From CAVXXD01 sp963765625 (GTDB taxonomy: Bacteria; Actinomycetota; Geothermincolia; Geothermincolales; Geothermincolaceae), in assembly GCA_963765625.1 (NCBI GenBank), contig CAVXXD010000005.1, positions 372,001-436,000 of the forward strand: a stretch of DNA of 64,000 bases, given 5' to 3'. A program made the position numbers and the translations under genes. Shown in pieces: positions 8,699 to 18,425 of this stretch (positions within the stretch are counted from its first letter, which is position 1; each line of letters begins with the position of its first letter). The notes beneath the pieces were generated by a model. The model was not told where the DNA came from. It was given only the letters and a program-made list of their open reading frames with translations, and did no database searches.

Positions 8699-9803
8699 CT
8701 AGACCGCCATCACCTGGGTGGACCTGCGTGGGGTGATGCTGAACTTGATGGTGGCCTCGTCCAGGTATCCCCAGTCGACGTTGGAGCGCCGTCCCTCGCC
8801 CAGTTCGTACATGCCGGAGAGGTGCCCGGCCAGGATGTGTTCGTTGTAAGGGTTCTCCACGACAATGGACATGGCGCCGTCGTCGTTGGAGAAGCTCACC
8901 GGGTTGCCCTGGCCGCGCAGGGCCACCGTCTCCAGCACGGCCGCGTAGAGCCGGTCCTTGTTGACGTACTGCTCCTGGTCCTTTTCCTCGAGGAACTCGG
9001 CCTTGAGCCACTTGAGAGAGAAGCTCTTCATGGCGTCCACTACCGTGGGGTAGACCAGTTCCCCGAACTCCCGGCTGAGCTCGCGGAAGACCGCCTGGGG
9101 GACGTAGGCATCGATGAAGACCATCCGCACGCCACGGCGCATCTCCATGATGATACCCTGTATCCTCCTGCCAGTCCAGCCCGGAGAGGCCGAGGGGCAC
9201 GCCACAGTCCGGGCATCGCTCGAAGTTGCGGTTACCCGGCTTGGACTTGGCGCGCTCGACAAACTGGTTCTCGTTGATGAGTGAGCGGGCGGGATCGGGG
9301 CGCACCAGGATGAGCTCCTCGCCCCGTTTGTTGACCCAGGTGTACTTGAAGGGCCTCTTCTCCAGGCCCTCGAAGGCGCCGACGATGTTGGCGGCCAGCA
9401 AGTCCCGGTTGAAGGCGTTGCGCAGGATGGCTTCACCGTACTTCTTGGGCTTGTAGACCACCGTCTCGGCATAACCCATGCCGGTCCAGATGGACAGGTT
9501 GCAGAAGATGTTGATGGCGATGTTCTTGTTGGGGCCGATGCGTCCGGCCGCGAAGATGCCCTTGATGTTGGAGTTGATCACCGCTTTGGAAGCCGCTTTC
9601 TGCGCCTCGAAGACGATGTGGCCGACGGAGACGCCGAGGTCGTCCTCGATGCGTTTGAAGATCTCGCTCAGGAAGTCCGCCTCTACCAGGACCGCGCGGA
9701 AGTTCTTGTCCAGGCGCTCGGTCATGGTGCCGTTGTCGTTGAAGTGTAAGAACGTGGAAAGTTGTTTGCAGAACCCGCAGACCTTACACTTCCAAACCTT
9801 CAT
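8699..9803 (-). pseudogene. Zinc-ribbon tandem-repeat protein, paralogue 2, frameshifted
   Basis: Starts at ATG 9803 after GGAGGGGGATACC and reads KVWKCKVCGFCKQL, a glycine-rich GMGYAETVVYKPKK block and a second zinc site CPDCGVPLGLSGLDW. Near 9160 the frame must shift by one to continue GIIMEMRRGVRMVF, then GQGNPVSFSNDDG and the C-terminus ITPRRSTQVMAV. Restored length is about 367 residues, like the paralogues at 663 and 27474. Each half has a CxxC pair, an alpha-helical stretch and a strand-rich pocket with a G-x-G motif. The fold resembles V4R-type sensory domains, but this is only pattern-based. The next gene downstream is a sensor histidine kinase. Confidence 0.65.
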
Positions 9804-9948
9804 CGGTATCCCCCTCCATGTCCTTGTAACCAGTAGTCGGTCGCATACGGACGAATCCACTTTTGATAAAAATTATAGCATGTTTTTTATTCTTATAGGC
9901 AAGAATAAGAAGGATAAGCGCGTCCCTGGACGAATCATTAAAGTTGGC

Positions 9949-10458
9949 TCATTCGAAGAGAGAGGTCTGGGGCTTGCGCGGTGGTTGCTGGGGCTGGGGT
10001 GGCCGCACGCGGCGGGTTCCCCTCTCGTAATCGTCCAGGGCCTGGTTGGCGAGGCTGTCCGCCTCCTTGTTTTTCTCCCGGGGCACGTGGTCGATGCGCC
10101 ATTTCGGGAAATTTCCCAGCATGGAGGTCACCTGGGAGTGGAGGCTCTTGAGGTGGGGCTCCTTGACCCGGTAGTTTCCCTTGACCTGCTGGACCATGAG
10201 ATCGCTGTCGGAGAAGAGACGCAGGCTCTCGAGGTCGAAGGCGGAGACCAGGCGGAGGGCGTGCATCAGGGCGGTGTACTCCGCGAAGTTGTTAGTGGTC
10301 TCCCCGATGTACTGGTTGAAACTGGCCACCACGTCTCCCTTCGGGGTGGTGACGTAAACCCCGATGGACGCCGGCCCCGGGTTTCCCCGCGCCGCGCCGT
10401 CGGTATGCACGTGGAGTTCGTCGAAGGCCAGCCGGCCCTGCAGTTCCGGATCTAACAC
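9949..10458 (-). CDS. RNase H-like protein (ribonuclease HI family)
   Basis: A 169-residue RNase HI domain with the acidic quartet visible: D in HTDGAARGNPGPASIG, E in NNFAEYTALMHAL, D in LRLFSDSDLMVQQV and D in KNKEADSLAN. It would cleave RNA in RNA/DNA hybrids. The C-terminus is a short Pro/Gln/Arg-rich tail. The GTG start is chosen because GGAAGGGGG precedes it at a good distance; longer in-frame starts run into the upstream zinc-ribbon gene. The order Nif3, CdsZ-like protein, RNase H is common in actinobacteria, where the RNase H is often fused to a phosphatase domain. Here no phosphatase is present. Confidence 0.85.
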   Translation of the reverse strand: MLDPELQGRLAFDELHVHTDGAARGNPGPASIGVYVTTPKGDVVASFNQYIGETTNNFAEYTALMHALRLVSAFDLESLRLFSDSDLMVQQVKGNYRVKEPHLKSLHSQVTSMLGNFPKWRIDHVPREKNKEADSLANQALDDYERGTRRVRPPQPQQPPRKPQTSLFE

Positions 10459-10511
10459 CGAATTTCCCCCTTCCGGATTCAAGACCTCACCACTCCGCTC
10501 GCCGGGTTCCG

Positions 10512-11218
10512 TCACTTCACCAGGATACGCCGGCAGTTGGAACAGCGGAAGAGGACTTCGCTCTTCAGGAAGCGGTCGTACTCCTGGGCGGGAAGGGACA
10601 TATGGCATCCGAGACAGGCCCCGTCGACCACCTTGGCCACAGCTACGCGGTGGCGGCCGGCGACGAGGTCGTCGTAGACCTTGAGGCTGGCGGCGGAGAT
10701 GCGCGGGCGCAGGGCGTCACGCCTGGCCTCGGCGTCGCGGCGCAGGGCCGCGATCCTCGTAATCTCGGCTTCGAGGCCGGCGCGGCATTCCTCCAACCTC
10801 TCCGAGTCCGCCCTTACTCCTTCCTCCCGTTCCCGATGGAGTTTTCAAGCCCCTCCACTTTTTCCATCAGTTCCAGCAAAGCCGTCTCCTCCTGGTCCCG
10901 CTTGCGCCCGATGGACTGCACCTCGGCCTGGATGGACCGGAGTTCCTTGGGGTTGGAGACCTTACCGCTATAGAGCTTGTCTTCCTCCCCGGTTATCTTG
11001 GCCGAGAGGTCCTCGATTTTAACTTCCTGCTGGCGCTGACTCTTCCTGGTTTCCTCCAGCAATCCCCGGAGCTTGTCGAACCCCTCCCGCAGAGACGCCA
11101 GTCCGGCTTCCAGCTCCTCTACCTCCTGGCGCAGGGGAAGCGATTCCTCTTCCTGTTCCAGCTCGAACAGTTCGGCGTCGACCTGCTGCAGTTCGTAAAG
11201 ATCGTCCCACTCGCTCAT
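10512..11218 (-). pseudogene. CdsZ-like coiled-coil zinc-ribbon protein (DUF164), split by a frameshift
   Basis: The first part, 10814-11218, is a Glu/Lys/Leu-rich coiled coil with the family hallmark GKVSNPKELRSIQAEV. It stops at a TAA near 10814. One base out of frame, the sequence continues as RADSERLEECRAGLEAEI, then VVDGACLGCHMSLPAQEY and FRCSNCRRILVK, giving the C4 zinc ribbon CxxC...CxxC. Joined, the protein is about 235 residues, the normal size of the family. Members bind nucleic acid or act as coiled-coil regulators. The start codon ATG directly follows the Nif3 stop, so translation is probably coupled. A single-base assembly error is the simplest explanation. Confidence 0.8.
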
Positions 11219-11219
11219 T

Positions 11220-12320
11220 TCAGCCCTCCGCCCGCCAGGGAGTCATCTCCGAGCTGGAGACGATGACTTCCACTCCCTGTCCGGCCAGCCTCTCCGCGAG
11301 GAAGGAGGCCAGGCGGGGCAGAACCACCTTCTCGGTGGCGGCATGCCCGGCATCTATGACGTGCAGGCCCAGGTCGAGAGCCCGCAGGGCGGCGTGGTAC
11401 CTGATGTCCCCGGTGACCAGGACGTCGGCCTGCTCGGCCGCCGCGTCAATCACTTCCCCACCGCTGCCCCCGCAGACCGCCACCCTTTCCAGGTGGCGCC
11501 CGGCATCGCCCACGAAACGCAGGCCCCTCGCCTCCAGGCGTTCACGGCAGATGTCCCCCAGTTCCTTGAGGGTCATGGGGCGGGGCAGTCTGCCCACGCG
11601 GCCCAGTCCGGCTTCCAGGTCCTCCAGGGGATAGACGTCTATGGCGGGCTCCTCGTAAGGATGTACTTCTTTTAACCTCTGCATAACCTGGCTGAGACGG
11701 TCCTTCTCCAGCACCACCTCCAGGCGGGCTTCCTCCACCCGGTTGAGCCTCCCCGCCTCGCCCACGCTCGGGCTGGCGCCGGGCCCCGGCTCGAAGGTGC
11801 CCTCCCCCGCCACCTGGAAGGTGCAGCACTGGTAGTTGCCGATGCGTCCCGCCCCGCCCTCGCAGAGGGCATGGCGCACTTCTTCCACCTGGTCCCGGGG
11901 AACGAAGGTCACCAGCTTGACGCGGTGGGGCAGGCTCATGTGGGTGAGAGGCCTGACTTCCTGCAGTTCCAGCGCGTCCGCCAGGGCCACGCTCACCCCT
12001 CCCTCGACCACGTCGAGATTGGTGTGGGCTACGTAAAGGGTGACGCCCTCCGCCAGCAGTTCGCGGACCAGTCGGGCGACGGGTTCCTTGAGGTTGAGGC
12101 TGCGCAGCGGCTCGAAGATGAGGGGGTGGTGGCTGACGATGAGCCCTGCCCCGGCCGCGGCGGCTTCTTTGACCACTTCGGCGGTGACGGTGAGGGTGAC
12201 CAGCACCTTGCCGGTTTCTCCACTTTCGTCACCCACCTGCAGCCCCACGTTATCCCACGAGGCCGCATATTCCTCCGGCGCGAGTTCGCGCACGTTGTCG
12301 ACGATGTCCTTGATCTTCAA
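11220..12320 (-). CDS. Nif3-like dinuclear metal centre protein with inserted PII-like domain (YqfO type)
   Basis: A 366-residue member of the NIF3/YbgI/YqfO family. N-terminal signatures are ASWDNVGLQVGD, ADV-type strands and LIVSHHPLIFEPL with the metal-binding His-His; the second metal region is VCGGSGGEVIDAAAEQADVLVTGDIRYH and HVIDAGHAATEK near the C-terminus. Between them, at about residues 135-240, lies the insert typical of YqfO (KLVTFVPRDQVEEVRHAL, GNYQCCTFQVAGEGTF, VHPYEEPAIDVYPL). These proteins form hexameric rings with a dinuclear metal site. The family has been linked to cyclohydrolase-like activity, but function is not settled. It is the first gene of the Nif3 / CdsZ / RNase H run. 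Confidence 0.92.
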   Translation of the reverse strand: MKIKDIVDNVRELAPEEYAASWDNVGLQVGDESGETGKVLVTLTVTAEVVKEAAAAGAGLIVSHHPLIFEPLRSLNLKEPVARLVRELLAEGVTLYVAHTNLDVVEGGVSVALADALELQEVRPLTHMSLPHRVKLVTFVPRDQVEEVRHALCEGGAGRIGNYQCCTFQVAGEGTFEPGPGASPSVGEAGRLNRVEEARLEVVLEKDRLSQVMQRLKEVHPYEEPAIDVYPLEDLEAGLGRVGRLPRPMTLKELGDICRERLEARGLRFVGDAGRHLERVAVCGGSGGEVIDAAAEQADVLVTGDIRYHAALRALDLGLHVIDAGHAATEKVVLPRLASFLAERLAGQGVEVIVSSSEMTPWRAEG

Positions 12321-12374
12321 AATCGCACTCCTCTGTCCGCGGAGCCTGGTCCCTTTCCTGATATTCTACCACGC

Positions 12375-13281
12375 TCACTCGAAACGGCAGGCGCCGTGCA
12401 GGCAGGAGCCGCCCTCGATCTCCAGGGTGGCGTGGGCCATGCCGAACTGCTCTCGCAGCATCTCCTTGATATCCCGGAGGATGTCCTGGCACTCCCCGAC
12501 GCTGTCGGAGTCCATGGCCACGTGCGCGCTCAAGGCGTAGATGTTGGAGCCGATCTCCCAGACGTGGAGGTCGTGGACGTCGTTGACCCCCGTAAACCCC
12601 AGCATGGCGTCGAGGATGTCCTGGATGTCAAGGCCGCGGGGGACCGCCTCCATGAGGATGTTCACCGACTCGCCGATGATACGGAAGGCGCCGGCCAGGA
12701 TGACCAGCCCGATGACCATGGTCATGATGGGGTCCACTATCCACCAGCCCGTCAGGAGGATGACGATGCCGGAAGCGACCACGCCCAGGGAGACCAGGGC
12801 ATCCGCCATCAGGTGCAGGAAGGCGCTGCGGATATTGAGGTCCTGGCGGCCGCGCAGCAGGAGGAGAGCCACGCCCCCGTTGACCAGGAAGCCCAGGGCG
12901 GCCACGATCACCACTATCCCTCCCTTGACCTCGGGAGGTTCGCTCAAGCGCATTATCGCTTCGTAGAAGAGATAGAAACAGATCAGTACGATGATCATGG
13001 AGTTGAAGAAAGCCACCAGTATGCCGGTGCGGTGGTAGCCGAAGGTCCGCTTCTTGTCGCTGCGACCTGGCCATGATCAGGACCGCGACAAGAGAGAGGG
13101 CCAGGGCCAGGGAATCGGTGAAGTTGTGCCCGGCGTCACCCAGCAGGGCCAGGCTCCCCGCTACCAGGGCGAAGGCCACCTCTACGGCCATGAACATCGT
13201 ATTGGCGGCTATGGCGAAGATGAGCCTGCCGCGCGCCTGGAATTCGTGCCCGTGGTGGTGCCCGTGTGCTTTCTTGTCCAT
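12375..13281 (-). pseudogene. Cation diffusion facilitator (CDF) metal efflux protein, frameshifted
   Basis: Starts with a His-rich leader (HGHHHGHEFQ) and TM1-TM2 with ALLGDAGHNFTDSLALALSL, which carries the CDF metal ligands H and D. Near 13066 the frame must shift by one base to enter DKKRTFGYHRTGI and then AFFNSMIIVLICFYLFYEAI (TM3) and the rest. TM5 ligands are in FLHLMADALVSLGVV. The C-terminal cytoplasmic domain includes VNDVHDLHVWEIG and ends near a Cys pair (GGSCLHGAC). Corrected length is about 301 residues, normal for zinc/cobalt/cadmium exporters. It would exchange metal for protons at the inner membrane. The frameshift fits the many others in this part of the window. Confidence 0.82.
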
Positions 13282-13323
13282 CCATCTAGATTATTCCATT
13301 TGAGAGAATGAAACCACGGGTCT

Positions 13324-13351
13324 TTGAACGGCCGGAGGGATGTTGTATAAT
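13324..13351 (+). promoter_or_regulatory. Sigma-70-type promoter for bS22
   Basis: TTGAAC at 13324-13329 and TATAAT at 13346-13351 with a 16-base spacer, 45 bases before the bS22 ATG. AAGGAG at 13383-13388 provides the ribosome binding site. Confidence 0.7.
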
Positions 13352-13395
13352 TACCGAGTTCGTCAGCAGAGTCTGATCCGTAGAAGGAGTGATGA

Positions 13396-13491
13396 ATGAG
13401 CAGCGTAGTCAAGAAACGCCGTAAGAAGATGAGGAAGAAGAAGCACAAGAAGCTTCTCAAGCGTACACGCTGGCAACGGCGGAACAAGTAG
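13396..13491 (+). CDS. Small basic ribosomal protein bS22 (AURKAIP1-type)
   Basis: A 31-residue peptide beginning MSSVVKKRRKKMRKKKHKK and ending in TRWQRRNK. More than half the residues are Lys or Arg. This matches the very small actinobacterial 30S protein bS22 (AURKAIP1/COX24 domain), which sits near the decoding centre. It has its own strong promoter and ribosome binding site and a clear terminator downstream, so it is a free-standing gene. A second ATG four bases upstream is in another frame and gives no plausible product. It supports an actinobacterial source. Confidence 0.9.
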   Translation: MSSVVKKRRKKMRKKKHKKLLKRTRWQRRNK

Positions 13492-13545
13492 TACCGCGGG
13501 TGGCGGACGCGTTGTCCGCATACCCGAGCTTAACCTGATAAGAAG

Positions 13546-13576
13546 GACGGGCCCTCACGGGTCCGTCTTCTTCTCT
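13546..13576 (+). terminator. Rho-independent terminator of bS22
   Basis: GACGGGCCC and GGGTCCGTC pair (one G-U) around a short loop, followed by a T-rich tract (TTCTTCTCT). Confidence 0.75.
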
Positions 13577-13664
13577 ATCTTTCTTCTTATGCTATTCGAT
13601 TGAAGGCACAGACCCGCTTCAATATAATGTCATAACAGTACCGGCCCTGAAGAACGGCGGAAAC

Positions 13665-15386
13665 ATGAGACGGATCGCGAAGTGCCTGGTGATGGCGGCA
13701 GCAGCCGCGGCCCTGCTGCTGGCGATGCTGCCGTCGGTACCGGTTGCCGCGGGCTCGAAAGTCGTCAGCTACCGGGTGGCGTACGAACAGAGCGGCAGGT
13801 CTTTCTCGGTATCCGTGACCTTTGACGCCGCGGGCGACTCAACCTCCCTCAACATGACCAGGAACTGGGGAAGTGGCCCGGACCTGGCGCTCCCGTACGG
13901 CTATTTCCTGATCAAGGAGGCGTCCTCTTCTCAAGGCTCCGTTTCGTTGGCCGAGACGGATGAGGGCTGGGATGTCAAAGGCCAGGGGGAGATCAATGTC
14001 ATCTACCAGGTCGACCTGAACACCCTGAACGAAGCCTACGCAGCCCAGTCGGGCATCAACGACCCCGCCATCTCCCCTTTCCTCCCTCACACGGGGAGCG
14101 ACTTCGTTTTCGTCCCGGAATACTGCCTCTTCCTGCAGCCGGCCCTGGACGATGCCGAGTACGACATCTCCTTCACCTGGCCCCAGGGCTGGGAGGCCGC
14201 TCCTTCTTACGGTGACGGACCCGTGGCGGCAGGTGCGGTTGGACCTGGCGGTATCTTCGCGGGCCAGTCATCCGTCATCGACGTCGACGGTGATCTCCAG
14301 CTCACGGTGGTGCAGCCCGGGAACGCCGATCCCGCCAACCTGGCCGCTCAGCAGGAGTTCGGCGACAAGATGGCCGCGCAGTTGAACACGGCGATCAATG
14401 CCTGGGGCCAGCCGGAACCCTTTAATGACAGATTCTACGTCTACCTGGGCGGGGTGGCACCGGGCGGGATAGACAACGACAGCGTTCTCTCCATCCCCTA
14501 CCCTCCCCTCCAGGGCTGTGTATTCATACCGGTCGGGACGGGTGAGAACATCCTCTCCACCGACTTCCTCCTGCGCGCGGGCGACGAATCCCTGCGGGCG
14601 CTGTTGGGGACGATGAGCCTGGAGCCTTCCGCCCTCTGGTTCCGGGAAGGCTGCGTCCACTACTCCAACCTGCGCTTTGCACAGCGCAACCAGTGGATAA
14701 ACGAGGACGGCGTCTATGACCGGCTGGGCACCGCCTACGCCTCCTACGTTGACGCCCTCGAGCGTAGCGGGTACAGCCTGGCGGGAGCGGGAGAGCAGGC
14801 CCTGCAGGAGCCGGCGGCCGGCCTGCTCTACTCGGGCGGTACCATCGCCGTCACATCCATCGATGTCAAGCTGGCCGAAGCAGGAAAGTCGCTGGATGAT
14901 CTCATCGCCGGCCTTCTTGAAAGCCCTCCGTCGGACGACATCACCAACCAGTACCTCCAGGACCAGCTTAAAGCCTACTCGGGCGTGAGCTTTGATGCCT
15001 TCTTCAAAGACTACATAACCGGCACTGAGACCATACCCGCCTCTTCCTTCTCGGAGCTGAAGCTGGGCCAGAATACCGTGGAGGTGGAAGTGGAAAATCC
15101 CGTCGCGCCCGCGCCGGGGTTCGGCAGCGGGTGGCTCATGATCGTAGTGGCCATCGGGATCGTCTTCGCCCTCCCCTTCGTCCTCGAGCCCTGGTCCCTC
15201 AAACCCCGCGGCGGGGCGGTACCGGTGGAGGAAGACGAAGCAGAGGACAGGATGAAGGCGCGCCGGGGAAGCTGGTGGAGCTGGGACGAAGATGACGAAG
15301 AGGATGAGGATGGCGAGGACGAAGAGGGCGAGGAGAAAGAGGGCGACGAGCCGGAGGCCAGCCCCAAGCCCGAAGGGTACGAGTGA
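13665..15386 (+). CDS. Secreted, membrane-anchored M61-like protein without the HExxH motif
   Basis: A 573-residue protein with an N-terminal signal peptide (LVMAAAAAALLLAMLPSVPVAA). A large exported region contains SALWFREGCVHYSNLRF and GGTIAVTSIDVKLAEAGKSLDDLIAGL and ends DAFFKDYITGTETIP. These blocks match the C-terminal half of M61 (glycyl aminopeptidase) catalytic domains. Where M61 enzymes have HExxH this protein reads DESLR, so zinc binding is probably lost. A single membrane anchor (WLMIVVAIGIVFALPFVL, about residues 488-510) is followed by a tail almost entirely Asp/Glu. It is probably a surface-anchored, non-catalytic member of the family. M61 kinship is inference and moderately sure. 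It is followed by a secreted subtilase on the same strand. Confidence 0.6.
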   Translation: MRRIAKCLVMAAAAAALLLAMLPSVPVAAGSKVVSYRVAYEQSGRSFSVSVTFDAAGDSTSLNMTRNWGSGPDLALPYGYFLIKEASSSQGSVSLAETDEGWDVKGQGEINVIYQVDLNTLNEAYAAQSGINDPAISPFLPHTGSDFVFVPEYCLFLQPALDDAEYDISFTWPQGWEAAPSYGDGPVAAGAVGPGGIFAGQSSVIDVDGDLQLTVVQPGNADPANLAAQQEFGDKMAAQLNTAINAWGQPEPFNDRFYVYLGGVAPGGIDNDSVLSIPYPPLQGCVFIPVGTGENILSTDFLLRAGDESLRALLGTMSLEPSALWFREGCVHYSNLRFAQRNQWINEDGVYDRLGTAYASYVDALERSGYSLAGAGEQALQEPAAGLLYSGGTIAVTSIDVKLAEAGKSLDDLIAGLLESPPSDDITNQYLQDQLKAYSGVSFDAFFKDYITGTETIPASSFSELKLGQNTVEVEVENPVAPAPGFGSGWLMIVVAIGIVFALPFVLEPWSLKPRGGAVPVEEDEAEDRMKARRGSWWSWDEDDEEDEDGEDEEGEEKEGDEPEASPKPEGYE

Positions 15387-15461
15387 CCCCCTGCCCGTAT
15401 GCCCACTCCCTTTATCGAACCCACCATTGGGCCTAAAATCAAATGAGGACCCGTCTAACGG

Positions 15462-18425
15462 ATGAAGGGACTGGTTTTCGGGATGAAGAACGCGAAGAGA
15501 TGCGGGGCGACCATTGTCGTCGCCGTCCTGTTGCTTGTGACCATCGCCTGCGTGCAGGGGACGGCGGCAGAGCCGAACCCGGACGATTGGAAGGAAGAAG
15601 TCCGCGCCAGGGTGGCGCATCTCGCCCCCGAGGCTGAAGACAAGGTGGACGCCGCGAGCCGGCGAACGGCTTCGTACGATGGTGCCGACGTAGTGGCCGG
15701 CCAGTACCTGGTCAAGCCGGCGGATGGTTTCCAGGCGGCGGACCTCGGCAGCGGCCTGGCGCCGCTGGAAGGCCGGGTTCTTAAAGCGCTGGAAGCGGCC
15801 GGGCTGCTGCTGGTCGAACTGCCGGAAGTCTTCGACACCGATCAAGCCCTGGAGTTGCTGCGGTCCCTTTCCTGGGTGGAGACGGCCGAGCCCAACCTGT
15901 TCCGCCATTTCCGTCTGATCCCCAACGACCCATACCGTAGCAGCCAGTGGCACCTGAGCCACATCAACGCTTTCAGCGCCTGGGACATAACCACGGGTTC
16001 CGGCACGGTGGTGCTGGCCGACATCGACAGTGGCCTGCGCCGGAGCCACGAGGACTTCGCCGGCGGAGTCACGTCGGGCCGGGTGCTCACCGGATACAAC
16101 TCCATCGACGGCTCTACCAACGTGGCCGACGACGTCGGCCACGGCACCATGACGGCGGGCTGTTCCTCCGCGGAGACCGACAACAACCTGGGCATAGCGG
16201 GTACCGGCTGGCAGACCAGCCTTCTTCCCATCAAGGCCGGAAACACCTTGGGCATCTCCCTGGACGCCGAGGCCGAAGCCCTCTATTACGCGGCCGACCA
16301 TGGCGCCGACGTCATCAACATGAGCTTCGGCAGCCAGGAATACAGCGCCCTGGAGCAGGCGGCGGTCGACTACGCGGTGGAGCAGGGCTGCATCCTGGTG
16401 GCGGCGAGAGGCAATGAGGGCCACAGTGATCTGGACTTCCCGGCCTGCCTGCAGAACGTCATCGGTGTGGGATCCACTGGGGCCACCGACCAGCCCTCCA
16501 GCTTTACCGACTACGGCATGGGCACCGACGTCATGGCGCCCGGTGAGGGCATCTTCACCACCGGCACGGACTCCGACACCAAATACGTTTCCTTCACCGG
16601 TACCTCTTTCTCCACTCCCATCGTCTCGGGCGAGGCGGCCCTCGTCCTCGGCGACGATCCGGGGCTGACCGCCGCCGAGGTGGAGTACCTCATCGAGGAG
16701 GGCGCCGCCGGCATGAGCGACAAGGCTTACGGCTACGGCCTCATCGACATGGCCGGTTCCCTCACCGTCCTCAACGGCTACACCGACACCCTCGAGCCGA
16801 ACAACACCGTCAACCAGGCGGTACCCATCGAGTCCGGCATATACCAGTCCTACATGGGCTGCAACAGCGACTCGGACTTCTTCTCCTTCACCCCCGGCCA
16901 GACCGGAATGATGTACGGCCTCCTGGACGGCGTCCCGGCCGACTGCGACTTCGACCTCTTCCTGCACCAGGTGGACAAGGCGGGCGACTGGAACGAGATC
17001 ATCGCCTACAGCACCGGCGGCCTGGGACAGCCGGAGGGGTTCGTGGCCCCGGTACAGGCGGGAGTGGAATACGCCCTCGAGGTGCAGTGCGCTTTCCGTT
17101 TCTCCGACGAACCCTACACCCTCTTCCTGATCGAGCCGGAGATCGCCAAGGAGTGGTATTTCGCGGAAGGCTATACCGGCGCCGGCTTCGATCAATGGCT
17201 CTGCCTGCAGAACCCCGGCGACACCACCATCACGATTCATTCCGAGTACATGTTCACCTCGGGGACCGTGGAGGAGAGGGACTACCAGGTCCAGCCCCAC
17301 TCCCGCCGGACCGTTGACGTCAACGCCGAGGTCGGAGAGGGCCGGGAGCTGTCGACCCGGTTGACTTCCACCATGCCCTTCATCGCCGAGAGGCCCATGT
17401 ATTTCAACTACAACGGAGCCTGGCCGGGCGGCCACGACCTCATGGGCGTGACTACGCCCTCCAGCGTTTGGTTCTTCGCCGAAGGGACCACGCGGCCCGG
17501 TTTCGACGAATGGCTCTGCCTGCAGAACCCCAACGGCTGGGGCACGGAAGCGGAGGTGTCCTTCAACGGCCCGGGGTTGTCCACCTCGAAAACTTTCGGG
17601 CTGCCGGCCAACACCCGCACCACCATCCCGGTGGACGCATACATCGGGGAAGGCTACGACGTCTCCATGGCCGTCCTGACCGGTGACGGGAACAGCGACG
17701 GCACGGACGACCTCATCGTGGCGGAACGGCCCATGTATTTCCTTTACGGCGGAGCCTGGGCCGGAGGGCACATCTCCAGCGGCTCCACCTTCTCCGCCTA
17801 TGACTGGTACTTCGCGGAAGGCTACACCGGCGCCGGTTTCGAGGAGTGGCTCTGCCTGCAGAACCCCGGCGATTCGGCCGCCGTGGTCTCTGTCACCTAC
17901 ATGTTCGACAACGGCGGCAGCACTACCATGGACTATGACGTGCCGGCGAATTCCCGCTACACCATCAGGGTCAACGACGAGGTGGGGCCAGACCGGAACG
18001 TCTCCATGCATGCTTTCTCGGACTCGCCGTTCATCGCCGAGCGTCCCATGTACTTCTCCTACCGCGGCCAGTGGGAAGGAGGGCATGTGGTGACGGGCGC
18101 CCTCAACCCTTCGGTCAGCTGGTACTTCGCGGAAGGCTACACCGGGCCGGGCTTCGAGGAGTGGCTCTGCCTGCAGAACCCGGCTTCGGACAGCGCGACT
18201 ATCGAGATACGGTACATGCTGAGTGACGGCACGGTTGTCCCGCAAGCCTTCACCGTGAGCCCTTCTTCCCGCTCCACCATCTACGTCAACGACGTCGTTG
18301 GGGCGAACAGGGAACTCTCCATCGAGATCATCTCCGACGTGCCGGTGGTGGCGGAACGACCTATTTACTTCCTCTACCAGGGGTGGTGCCCCGGCGGCGA
18401 CAATGTCATGGGCTATACGCCCTGA
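15462..18425 (+). CDS. Secreted S8 subtilase with PPC-like domain and four WYFAEG repeats
   Basis: A 987-residue exported serine protease. Signal peptide at about residues 12-35, then a propeptide (GQYLVKPADGF, WVETAEPNLFRH). The catalytic triad is D189 (ADIDSG), H227 (GHGTMTAG) and S382 (GTSFSTP). A PPC-like beta domain follows (SDSDFFSFTPGQ), then four repeats of about 105-113 residues, each opening WYFAEGYTG.GF..WLCLQNP and closing with a FIAERPMYF..Y strand; they start near 17155, 17468, 17806 and 18121. These repeats resemble DUF5719-type modules of actinobacterial surface proteins. Start codon could be 15462 or the ATG at 15483, which puts the charged residues closer to the hydrophobic core. 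Likely role: extracellular protein degradation. Confidence 0.9.
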   Translation: MKGLVFGMKNAKRCGATIVVAVLLLVTIACVQGTAAEPNPDDWKEEVRARVAHLAPEAEDKVDAASRRTASYDGADVVAGQYLVKPADGFQAADLGSGLAPLEGRVLKALEAAGLLLVELPEVFDTDQALELLRSLSWVETAEPNLFRHFRLIPNDPYRSSQWHLSHINAFSAWDITTGSGTVVLADIDSGLRRSHEDFAGGVTSGRVLTGYNSIDGSTNVADDVGHGTMTAGCSSAETDNNLGIAGTGWQTSLLPIKAGNTLGISLDAEAEALYYAADHGADVINMSFGSQEYSALEQAAVDYAVEQGCILVAARGNEGHSDLDFPACLQNVIGVGSTGATDQPSSFTDYGMGTDVMAPGEGIFTTGTDSDTKYVSFTGTSFSTPIVSGEAALVLGDDPGLTAAEVEYLIEEGAAGMSDKAYGYGLIDMAGSLTVLNGYTDTLEPNNTVNQAVPIESGIYQSYMGCNSDSDFFSFTPGQTGMMYGLLDGVPADCDFDLFLHQVDKAGDWNEIIAYSTGGLGQPEGFVAPVQAGVEYALEVQCAFRFSDEPYTLFLIEPEIAKEWYFAEGYTGAGFDQWLCLQNPGDTTITIHSEYMFTSGTVEERDYQVQPHSRRTVDVNAEVGEGRELSTRLTSTMPFIAERPMYFNYNGAWPGGHDLMGVTTPSSVWFFAEGTTRPGFDEWLCLQNPNGWGTEAEVSFNGPGLSTSKTFGLPANTRTTIPVDAYIGEGYDVSMAVLTGDGNSDGTDDLIVAERPMYFLYGGAWAGGHISSGSTFSAYDWYFAEGYTGAGFEEWLCLQNPGDSAAVVSVTYMFDNGGSTTMDYDVPANSRYTIRVNDEVGPDRNVSMHAFSDSPFIAERPMYFSYRGQWEGGHVVTGALNPSVSWYFAEGYTGPGFEEWLCLQNPASDSATIEIRYMLSDGTVVPQAFTVSPSSRSTIYVNDVVGANRELSIEIISDVPVVAERPIYFLYQGWCPGGDNVMGYTP

